From positions 41,453-69,131 of the forward strand of contig JH152683.1 in assembly GCA_000226015.1 (NCBI GenBank): a stretch of DNA of 27,679 nucleotides, read 5' to 3'. How positions within the stretch are numbered: position 1 is the stretch's first letter; each line of letters opens with the position of its first letter. The translations under genes were made by a program, and so were the position numbers. This document shows, in pieces, positions 12,401-24,400 of the stretch. This DNA is from Mnemiopsis leidyi (taxonomy: Eukaryota; Ctenophora; Tentaculata; Lobata; Bolinopsidae). The notes beneath the pieces are model-generated. The model saw only the letters and a program-made list of their open reading frames with translations. It did no database searches and was not told where the DNA came from.

Positions 12401-15400
12401 AGTACGGAATCATTAAGCAGCATAGATGCAAAAAAGTTTTTTACTGGTAGGACGATTTCAGAAATTTCTATCAAATTCGGATTCCTCGTCAAATTTTATT
12501 TCAAACTACTGGTCTAACTTATCTCAAAGTTGAAACTTTCCATTTGGGACCTCATCAGGGGTCCATTAAGGGGTCACTTAAGTGATCACGTGATCATTTT
12601 TCGACTCGGAAACTATCAAATTCGGATTCCTTGTCAAATTTTACGTCGAAATACTGGCCCCTTACTGTTCCTCTAGCTAAAAGTTGAAAATTACCATTTT
12701 GGGGCCTTATAAGGGGTCACTTAAGGGGTCACGAGATCAGTTTTTTCATCTCTAATACTTTTTTGCCGAAGGCAAAAAAGTAAAGTAGATGGTTTAAAGT
12801 GGTTGAATTTTGGGGTGGGGTGGATAGGTAGATAGGTAAATTTGGTGGTGTCTGGTGTAACAAAGGCCTGTCTGCGTTAAACTCGGCAAGACGATAGTAA
12901 CCACGTGAACGCAGCTTTTAGGGCTTCCTCCTACGCAAAGTTATTTGCGTAAGAAATTTATTGGTCTAGCACGTCTAGCGCGTGGCTATTTGAAGCTTAA
13001 CCACGTTTGCTGCTCAACTGATCAACAGAAAGTAGGTCTTTGCGAAGCTAGAATTGTCGGCAAATTGGTGTGCATTAGCTTTCGCATAGTAATGAAGAAA
13101 AAGCGGAAAGATGTTGAAATTATCGTTTGGCGGAAAACGAACGAAAGATATATCGAATAAACCACCAGCAAGCTAAGAAAATATCGTATACAGGCGATGG
13201 CTTTCTAAAAGACAAAAGTAAAATTGTGGACAGTCAATAGAGAATTTCTTATTCAATGTTTCGCTGTGGTTTGAAAAATTGATATAAGACAATTCAGAAA
13301 TTAATGTTGAAATAGGTGTTATAGTCGTCCCGAAGAATTCTGAAGTCTGAGACCTAAACTCGTAACAAGCAACAACGACGGAACTAAAATCCGTGGAGTC
13401 AAATTTTGCGCGCACACACTCAACATGATGAACTGAATAAATGCAAGTCAAATGCGCCCATGTGCAAAATTCAACGCGCGGCAAGTCTAAGCAGGAGCCC
13501 CCGGCAATTATTCCTTTGCCTTTGGTCCGTGTTGCGTGCAAGTAAGTTAATGGCCTTTCGTCGTATATATTATATCCTTAACACGGTCACAATTGCTTTT
13601 AGCACACGGTTGATCTTATATCCGCATTGTAATTGTTGTAGAATTGAATTGTTGTAAGCGGGCGCAATTCTTGTTTGGCTCCGAAACTATCAAATTCGGA
13701 TTATCCGTCAAATTTTACGTCATAATACTGGTCCGAGTCACAAAATACTGGTCTAAGCCACAAAATACTGGTCTGAGCCACAGAACCCGCTAAAATCTAC
13801 AATACCTGAAATTTTCATGACTCTATCTCTTTCCGTTTGGACTCCAATTCGTCCCCCGATTTGAGACTTTTTTGGGCCTTTTTAAGGCCTTTAAGGCCTT
13901 AGAGAGGTCGGAGCGAATGATGAAATCTACCTTGTCTGAAATTTTCAAGTCTCTTTCTCTTTCCGTTTGGGCCCCAATCCGTTTGCAAAAAAGCGTCGTC
14001 GGGGGTCGGGTCGGGGTTCGGGTCGTATACCACACTTCATGTTGTCATACTACGGGGGTGGCAACTTTTTTTTATTCTTTTCTTTTGAACCCGGGCTAAA
14101 ATTGAACGAGAAATCGATTGAGAATATAGTCTCGAGGTTCTAAAAATTTTCGGTTAAGTGTCTTTTCTCGGTGGTTGCCACCACCCTAATCACCGCATCC
14201 TTGAGAACCGTATTTAATATCACCACGATTGCGCCAGCTCGAGGCGGAGATATTTTCGTATAGCACTCCGTGTTAAACGATAGTTCCGCCCTTGTTGCGA
14301 AGAATGAAATCTATATATATTTCGTATATTCATCAGCGGGTACTTCTCAGGTGTAATTGTAGTGACACAATTAATTCGTTATTTACAATAATTTAAATGC
14401 AAAATTTCCCTACAAGCTTTATAAGGGTCGGAAAGGGTCATCAGTTGAGTAGACAAGATTCCGTAATATTCGAAAGAATACCACAGGCGAAACGAAGCAC
14501 TAGAATTAGAAAGTAGTTAAGTCAATTCTCTTAAACAGTAGCACTAGAAAGAAGCGCAGCCAAGACTTAGAGTGGCAGCGACAAGAGAAACGTATATTAA
14601 CCGTCACCAATAGCGAGCCACGAATAGTAACGTTACAAGTAGTTGTTATGATCACCGTCATAATACCACGAATAGAAACTGAGCTGATTATCTGGAAAGG
14701 CTCTTGAATGACAGACTTAATATGTTGACTACAGATTCTATAGACTGTTTTAAATGATATCCCTTATAATAAAATATGTTTTAGAGGAAGCTCAGAGTCG
14801 ATATAATCGATATCAACCTCGCCACGTTATGTGACAAATAAAAGTAGTAACTTGCGAGTGTAGCAGACATGATCGGGATCCCACGCGAAGAGAAATACTA
14901 AACTAACTTCACCAATCACCAGAGTAAAAGAAAGTTACTCTGAAGAACTAAATCGATGAACCAAGCGATTTGAAAACTTAAACGATAATTATCGTGTCGG
15001 GAAGGGTTTGGAAGTGAAAGTGCTCCGGGCTGGATATTTACTTAGCACGATGAGCGTCCTCTGCTCCCGTGCTGTAAGTCGGCCGGGCCTGCGCCGTGTC
15101 TCGTAACATCGGAAAAGCTCACAAGACAAAATATAGCCCGCGAGTGGGTATATAATGTAGGATGTTGCAACTTGAACAGACACTAAATATCCCTCAAAAG
15201 AACTATAAATTGATTCTAGTAGAACAGCAGCAGTCTGCTAAATTTATACAGAAATTCCTAACAACCTACTTCTAAATAGATAATAATCTAACGTGTTCAG
15301 CTTTGCTTGGATGCCTCAGTCCTTATTGTCTACGACAATGATTGGAGAGAGACGAAGAGAGAGCCACGCAGCGCCCGGTAAGTTCAGGTTAGTTGAATCA

Positions 15401-18400
15401 GGACTTAAATGGATATCTTTATTCTATATTGCGACATGTTTTCGGGATCTTACTTTTTAAACACGCTATCGAAAGCTTTTAAGATCTTTACTTTTAGTAC
15501 AGCCTAAAATACGTTATCTAACTATCTAACAGCGCACATTAGACTTTAGAGCAATTACATCAGCAATTGCACGAGGTTGCCAATAAATGAAGTAATCTCT
15601 AGGGGCAAAGCCAAAAGCAATTATTTTTAGAGCAACTGCACCGCAAAAAAATTGCCCAAAATTATTGGACAAAATAAGAAGCTGAACATGCGATGTTTGT
15701 GGTCTGCTTTGGGCAAAACAAAGACACAGTTTTCACATGATTATGCCAACTGTCACATTTCATCTCTTCGTGGACTTTAGCTTTCCCTGGTTTAGGGATG
15801 TCCCCGGTTTTGAAAAAAAAGCGACTTTATGGTGTTGCTAAAAACCCCCTCCCACTACGTAACCTAATGTTTGGAATGTGAACATATTCCCAAATGCTTA
15901 ATACCACCCCGATAGCTGAAATGAATAAGAGCACCTTCACAGCTACTTTTAATAATGGCATGAAGTCCTAAACGTCAAATTCGTCCGTGATTCTTAAGCC
16001 ATATTTACAGTCACGAGGGTTTCTAGTTCAACTTGCAATCAGAAAAATTGCAGACGGAATTAATCATATGATATATCATAGATCGAGGTTTATCATCTCC
16101 CGCAATCCTTAAAAGGACCGTCAAATCTTTCGGGCAGGATAGCCAATTCTTTTAAGATTTTAAGCTGCCGGTACGTATGTATCCACTCTAGCTCTCGGTG
16201 CAACATCAATATAGCGACCAAAAGGAGGGGGGGATTTCATACATCTTCTCCTTTGCTGCTTGTACAACAGCAAAAAACAGTGAACAAACAGTGCCTTTTG
16301 CACGAACGCTGCTCCCAATAGGTCGAGGCGACTTAAGTCTTGAAGTGCTGATCCGGGTATGATCCGACAACTTCTGCATTTCCTAGACCAGTGTAGTCTG
16401 TTGTAAGACTGTTAAATTCGGCAAATGTTCGTAAATAAATACGGCATATTCGGACCTTTAAAAATTAAGCAAATTATGTACGGCAATTTAAAACTTAAAT
16501 TATAGCCAGCTGTTAAATACGGTAAAAAATACGGCCCAAAAACATGGTAACACGGGTAAGCACCAAATGTCAGTTCTTTATTTTTAAACTTTTAAACAAT
16601 AATTGGTCTCATTACAAGCCGAGCTGCTGATATTTGAGGAAGGGGTGCTGTTTCGTGTCAGAGAGATTTAGAACGTTTTGTCTAGTAATGGAATTTGTGA
16701 CCACTCCGCTAATTTGCATTTGTAAGCTTTGAATTATAATCTACTTAACTAAATGTAATATTAATACTTCTCGGACGAGTAAAGCTGCACTGTGAGTGTG
16801 CATGAATGTAATTGTGGTTAAAACTCTGCACGGTGAATTGACTATGCGTGAAGTCGTGTCTGCTCAAATATGTTCTCCGAACAAACATGTAGCTTGGTTG
16901 ATTCTTCGGCCCACCCAAAACAACATAATACACCCATTACCAATCAGTGCATACCTCAAGAAGTCGAGGACTTGAAAAAGGTTCCATCCTCACTAGAAAC
17001 CACGAAAACGCTGTATTAATTCAAATTTTTGCAATAAATAAAGCTGTTATTCTACCAGTCCCCCGATGACGGATCACTGTTGCAGATGAGCTTCGGTTTA
17101 TTGCAGATCTACAGGGTCATTACTTTTTTACCTGGTTGGTAAAACTATGGTGTGCAGGGCCTGGGTATTTTAGTGGTAATAGCAATAGCCTAGATTATTG
17201 GAGGTCGTGGGTTCCATTCCCACTCCAGTCCCCAGCGCCTTAATTTTCAACCTGTCCTCTGATTAATACATATGCCAGATTCTTTAGCACTGCCATCGCA
17301 AACCGCCCGTGCCCGCCTAGAAGGGGCCGGTGCATACCTGCAAACCAAAGGAGCGCCATTAGACGTTAACCACAAGGCGGAGGTGGCCCCTCGATAATCC
17401 GGGAGGTAGAGAGAGCGGGCCAACAACCGAAAGTGATGGACAGTGCTCGCTAGTTTAAGTAATTAAAGCAAATAATGGGCATGTTACCGGAAATTTTTTA
17501 CTGCAAAATAGTAAGAACGAGCTCTTCTCAAAAAAAAATTACCAATATCAATGAACGAAAACCAAATTTCAAACTACCGAATTTAATTTAGTGTTCATTA
17601 GCGTTTCAAGGTGAGCCCCCCCCCCCCCACCATACGATAAAAATGACTCACGTCTGCACCCCCGAGCTGATGTTGGACTAAAGATAGTCCCGCTCACACA
17701 TGTCAAGTCTTCGTCCGTTACTTCTGGTTGAAACTCCGGATCACATCTCACTCGGACCTTGTCCCCGGGTCGAACTTCACCTTGTGTCTCGGCTTCCAGG
17801 TATCCGTTCGGTACTATCGCCTTGTTAACTCGACAGTTTTCTGATTAACGTGAGTTGGTTTACAAGAATAGTATAACGCCAGACAGAAGGCACGTGGAAA
17901 TTGTACAATCTTCGACCTTCTAGCTCTACTAAGTAATCAAGTATGAATACAGATCCTGGAACAGAACACTTCTTCAGTTTACAACTATTTTAACACTACA
18001 AATTAAATACATTTATTGAGGCAATGTTTTAATAAAGTGCTGATGATAAACTTAAAATAATTTACTTCTACACAACATAGTTCATCTCATTGCTCAAGAC
18101 CAGCCGTTCTAAAGTTTAATATTTGATCAGTAAACAAGGAAAAGTCAGCTTACCAACACACCGAACATCCCAAGTCCCAGGCTGGAGTCTCTGCCCGCTG
18201 ATACACCGTACATGAAGCGTACCAGTGCCTGAGTACCCCGCACCACATTCCAACATCGCACCTTGGCCCGGTTCCAGGATCTGGGCTGACCAGGTGCCGT
18301 GAGGAACGTCCGGTAACTGACACTCTCTTGCTGGTGAGAGGGTGAGACTTTACTTTTTAGTTTAGTGCTGTCTGAGGGGCTTTTAGAAGAATTTGGTGCG

Positions 18401-21400
18401 ACGAATAATAAATATCAGGGGATTTATTGAAAATTCATTGATTTGTCAATCTTTAAACAGCAATTAATCTCAATTAAAATATTCCATCAATATACAAACC
18501 ACTACAAGAAGGGATGGGCCCGCTAAACTGACTGAGAGTTACACAGTGGACATCGCGAGAAGGATTGTTGATGATGTAGTTCGGATCACATGTGATCTGT
18601 AGTCGCTGCCCAGGGTTGATATGTGATACTGAGTTGGGCAAGGCGTGGGGAATATTTTTGGGCACTGGACATGGTTGAGCTGGAAGAGTGGGTTAAGATT
18701 AGATTCGGGTTTCCATTTTAAATTCAGCGCAATTGTGACAGTGATGATTCGATTTTGAACACATTTGCATTATTCTGTTTAGGGTTAATGTAATTTAAAA
18801 TTTATACTCTGGATCTTTTTTCTAGGCAACATAGCCGGAGACGATTACGAAACGTAGTGTTAAAGTTATCCGCAAACAGCAGAATAATGTGGAAAGTGAG
18901 TAGTGACCTTAGTAGTGCTTCTAACTTATTAATTACTCTCCCTTACCCAAACATCGCGGAGGTTGAGATGAGAAAGTCTCTCCAGCCACACAACTGATGG
19001 GAGTTTCACTAGACAGGACGTATCCCGGGTTACAAGTTACAGTGAGGCGTTCCCCAGGGTTCAGTGGTCCTAACCCTGATCCGTGGTCAATACGAGGAGC
19101 TTGACAAGGCTGAGCTGTGAAAAAAAGGATTTAAATAAGGTCGAAATTCCATAAAGATAAATATTATGACCCATTCCTATCACTTCATGATAATATGTAG
19201 ATGATACTTTACAAGATTCTGTAGAGAAAATCTTTCCAGTTATAATATCTGCAAAACCCTGATAAAATTATGAAACAAAACTACGAAACGAAGCTACGGA
19301 ACAAAACTACGAAACAAAACTACGAAACAAAACTACGAAACAAAGCTACGGAACAAAACTACAAAACAAAACTACGGAACAAAACTACAAAACAAAACTA
19401 CGAAACAAAACTACGAAAAAAAGCTACGAAACAAAATTACGAAACAAAACTACAGAACATAACTACGAAACAAAACTACGAAACAAAACTACGAAACAAA
19501 ATTACGAAACAAAACTACAGAACATAACTACGAAACAAAACTACGAACCAAAACTGCGAAACAAAACTACCAAACAAAACTACAAAACAAAACTACAGAA
19601 CAAAACTACGAAACAAAACTACGAAACAAAACTACCAAACAAAACTACAGAACAAAACTACCAAACAAAACTACGAAACAAAACTACCAAACAAAACGAC
19701 GAAACAAAACTACGAAACAAAGCTACGAAACAAACACGAAACAAAACTACAGAACAAACCTACAGAACAAAACTGCAGTTCTACTTACGCAGACAGGAGG
19801 GAAGATCGCTCCGCTCAGCTCCCACACGATACTGATTGTCAGTCACACAGTACACACTATCTGTGAAGCTCAGTCGGTAGTCTGGATCACATATCACGGT
19901 TATCCTCTCTCCCGGTTCCACGCTGCTCCTTCCGAATCGACCGTGAGCTGGTACACTGTTCAGTTCACATCGCTTTGCTAGGAGTGAGATTGGTTATTTT
20001 GGTAATTGAGTTAGCAGGGCACTTAGTTTTAGATTATGATTGAATAGAATTTGTACAGTTTTGTGTTAGCAAGTTTTTCTTCCAGACACTAGATAGAGCA
20101 GAGGTCTACAAACCTCTGCAAGCCACAGTGGAGAGATCAGGTGAGAAAGTATTGGCTCTGACACAACGAACTGTTCTGCTCCCCTCTCTATCATAGCCCG
20201 GATCACATGTTACAGTGAGAATGGTATCAGGTGGTACACTTGCTGTGTTGCCGGGTGATGTGATCTGGCCGTTAGTGATAAACGGTCTGCTGCAGTCACG
20301 ATCTGAGACCAGGGAGATTATGTTATGATGTATTTAACTTTCTTTTGGTACGAAAGGCATTACTTTTTTGACTTTCAGACATTTTGAGTTTTAACTGTTA
20401 GTTTAAAACGATTTCTACACCATGAAATAGAGACAAAATAACATAAACTGAACAAACCGTTACAAGAAGGAAGCCTGGGGTGAAATATGTCGCTAGATAC
20501 ACAGACCACGGACCCAGTATAAGATATAGTGTAATCAGAGTTGCATCGTATCTGCAGAGCAGATCCGGGAGCTATGTTTTCACCAGTATTCAACACTCTC
20601 CCGTTGGGTATTTTGATGCTGGACTTTGGACACGGCACGGCTGGAATTTCAAATATTCTTAGCAAAAGTAAGGCTTAATTACAGCGTTGACTTGTCAGTG
20701 TACATTATGTAGGATATTCAGTGTAATGTTACAGGAATAACGGTACAAAAAGATTACAATAACGATTTCACACAGCAGTACTGAAAGTGAAATAATCTGA
20801 CTCTTACCCTGGCATGTTGGTAAAGAAGATCTAAAGATATTATCAGTAACACACTCCACTTGAGCAGTAGATGATATCCGATATCCCTGGTCACACCTGA
20901 CAGATATTCGCTCGCCCGGAGAAAGTTGTCGCTGTGACGTCGCATCACTGTGCGCTATGCTGGGCAGCATACACGGCTGAGCTGGGTGTATTATAAAGTC
21001 ATGTAACGTTGGTCGGATAAGTGAAGGTTGTAATTATTCGCTGTTTCGTCAATGCAAATTGTGATTGTTGTAAAAATGAGTTATTATGAATTAATGCCGA
21101 TTTATAAAATTTAAATGCAGGCAGTGCAATATCTTTAACGATTTGGCCTCTAACCGGCTCTGAAACGGCATTTCTACAGTAGGCACTTTCTCAGTGTACA
21201 ATATTTGACATCAAGTATGTACAAGCCAGGAGTCATTACATCCACAAATGTTAGACCACTCCTACAAATTAGAGGCACTAGCGGCGCGGTCCAAAGATTT
21301 GGGAGTAAAAACGTAAGGCGCGGTGACGTTTTTCTTCAACAAACAATCATCCGTTTCGCCCACGATACCATAAACTTTCGTGGATCGAATTAGTTTGCGC

Positions 21401-24400
21401 GCGCAAAGGCGATAAAATAATGTTGTATTTATGTAATTGTTAAAATTCATCTACGAATCAGACAGCGTACCAGCTCCAGTATGCTTATTACACTATCGTC
21501 CGACCTGTTAATTACTATTGATGCTAAATTAGACTGTTTCTTCGTATCAATCCTCGCGTGGCTTGTGGGAACATTCGAGATCCCACTGGCTCGGTTTTTT
21601 AAAGCAACCGTTAGTTTTTAATTAACAGTGCAGACAAGAAGTGACCTGAAGTGTGAAGTAACGAACGAAGAACCTAACAGTTAAAACGGTAACGTACCAA
21701 TGCAAGTCGGAAGCGACGCGGGAGAAGTTTGAGATCCAGCAACACACCTCACGATGTTCTGATAACTTTTTCTGTAGCCACTCTCACACACCACATCTAT
21801 TGCTTCACCTGAAATTCAGTGACTTCAAGGAAAGTTAATGAAATGGAGTTAAGTAGAATCGCTTACAGCTAACCTATTGAAAATTTTCATAGCCGCAGAA
21901 GCCAAACTCACCTGGACTGTAAGATCTGATATGAAGATCGGTCGAGTGTTCTACCGTTCCCACACGACAATCGCTCGCTGAAATTAGAGAATTAGCTGAC
22001 ATATGGCTGGAATCAAACTGCTTACACTTAGTTATCGATTTATACTTGAGTTAAGATCAGACAATTTGATCTGAGTTGGTTAGAGGGATGGAAAGCTACG
22101 GTTTTGAGCAAAAGCAAGCAAAAGAGCAAAAGTAAGCTGCAGTCTTGTGAGTCGCCGTCTGAGGAGAAATCACACCTAGCCTAGCTACAAGTAACTCACG
22201 CAAACACCGAGGTAGTTCCCTCTGGAAAGTGTTTTCAGTAACACAAGCAGTGGGGTATGAGTGAGAGAGGTAGTAGTTGTTGTCACATGTCACAGTGACG
22301 GTCTGCCCGGGCTGTACGCGCGCAGCAGGCTTGACAAAACCGTGTTCCACGTGCTGGACGGGACACGGTCGTGCTGAGGGGAAGGAAAAGTCACAATATT
22401 TGCTTCAGATCTCGAGTTTTCCTTCATTTAAACTTATTCGTCAAAATTTCCTCGCGAGTTTTCAATCCAATCAAATTGAGTAAAATCAAGACGAAAATCA
22501 AAGTAGATGACATTCCCTAGAGCTATATGTACTCTATCCCCAACTCACGTAGACAAGATGGAGTTGTCCCGGTCCTCACCCTCCCTGCCACACATCTAGA
22601 CAAAGTTCCGACCAGATCGTAGCCAGCGTCACATTCTACTTCCATCAGCATTGAAGGCGGTGTCGGCCGAACTCTACCATTAGGGATAGTGTACCCGTAA
22701 CAGTTCAGCGCTGGAAATTGGTGTGATAACTGCCAGTTATGTTATTAATATGTAGGAAACATCTACAAGAAATTTAATATGTAAGATTGTATTGGACGCG
22801 TTTATCACACTAACCAAGTCAAAGAGTAAGCGACAACTTTATACAGTCTTGACAACTTCATACAGTCAAAGTTTTAAGATATCGCTACTCTAACAAGACT
22901 TGCGGCCGCTTTCATTGTGTCAGGCGACCGCTGAATTTCCCGTGTCATGCCATCGCTTATTGTTATTACAATTCACGGAATGAGGAATAAAAATACGCAA
23001 CTCGCATTTCGCATTTCGCAAACCACTAACCAGACGTCATTTCGGTCAATTTCATTGTTCTGCACGTGTTAAACGCGCGAATTAATGCAGCCGTTCGATG
23101 CAAGATTTGAAAACTGCACGCTGCACGCGCAAAGTTTGAACACAATAGCGCGTTTCTTTCATTGTTTGTTTCAAATATCTTGAGTCTGCATAACGTCGCC
23201 ATTATTGTATTGTATATGCGACCTTTATTCGTACAACGTTCATGTGTTTTTACAAATGGTGTGGATAAGTCGTTAATTAAAATTGTCCGGCTGAACGTTT
23301 AAAATCGTGTTACATTCATCTTTCAATCTAGGTGATCTGTCATTCAAGACAAATTACTCAATAAAACTTCAGTTTAAAAGAAGTTTGATCGTATCTCTTG
23401 ATTGATGGTACATCTTGTTGCGATTGTTCCATGATTAGAACGCATAATTGAGGCAATCATGTATACATTGCATAATTCGTCGGCCGGAGGCAGTTAAGTC
23501 TGGTAACACAGCTATTATTGTATTCGTATACATTAAGTTTGATAAAGGAGCGCGCGCACGAACGTAACGCACACACGACATAAACCTAGTATACACATTC
23601 TCCAACCACCCCCTCGATCGTTAACCCTTAGTAATGCCTTTTTGCGCCTTCGGCGCAAAAAGGCATTTGACGGGAAAAAATAATAATAGATTCTTTGACG
23701 GGACGAAAATTGTATTCATAAATGAAACTCATAGTTTAAATTGTCTACTTACGTCTGCAAAACGGCATATCCGAGGTCTTATCTCCTGCGATGCATGTGA
23801 CGCGTGATCCTCCAAACATTTCATAGTACATATCACAAGATATAGAAACTGTTTGACCAGGCTGGATCATATCCGTGGAGGGTCTGGGATACTGAGTTGT
23901 TCCATTTTGTACGATGAAGTTTGCTTTAGGACACGGTTGTGCTGAAGAATAGTACTGATATTGTTACAAGGTTAGTTATCCGGGTTTTCTCACATTTCTC
24001 TCTCTCTGGTTTTAGAGAAGCTGACAAGCCTTATCTACATATCTCTTGCAAGACAAACAAGGTCGATCAACAGACACGTTTTTAACCGAAAATTCTTTTC
24101 GCAACGTCGCTGAGATCTAACGATCTCTAGTTAAGATCAAGTGTTTTGCAAAGGCGACATAATATGACTTCTGAGATAACTTTTTAAGCTTAAGGTCATT
24201 TAACTTGCCGGATAGCCGATAAGCCCAGATCGTAGTATCGTACAAACTACAAAATTGGTCAAGCTTTAGCCAGCAAATCGTGCTTTCAAATGTGCCGCGC
24301 CATGCATGTGGGATGCCCCATGTTTGCGCGGATCGACCCACATAAATATCGTTTGGGATACGCGGCGCGCGCCTTGCTATTCATCTCCAGCTTGGTGCAC

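Noticed and set aside
12945-13160. 71-residue basic plus-strand frame
   Set aside because: It has no family resemblance and no splice context. Probably chance.
13173-13541. 122-residue minus-strand frame with several cysteines, considered as a sushi-like exon
   Set aside because: Cysteine spacing and the PG-x-C motif do not match, and no phase 1 splice sites border it.
15311-15380. ATG-led 23-codon frame ending in a strong GTAAGT donor
   Set aside because: No compatible downstream exon on the plus strand could be found, so a first-exon call is not supportable.
14200-15400. Possible LTR retrotransposon remnant (a GTGGCAGCGAC word like a primer-binding site)
   Set aside because: There are no paired LTRs, no polyprotein frame and no target duplication.
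17157-17232. Functional tRNA gene
   Set aside because: The anticodon loop has 8 bases, U33 is missing and the D stem is poor. A SINE head or pseudogene fits better.
19270-19527. 85-residue open frame rich in Lys, Asn and Thr
   Set aside because: It is the translation of the 13-bp minisatellite. The period explains the absence of stops.
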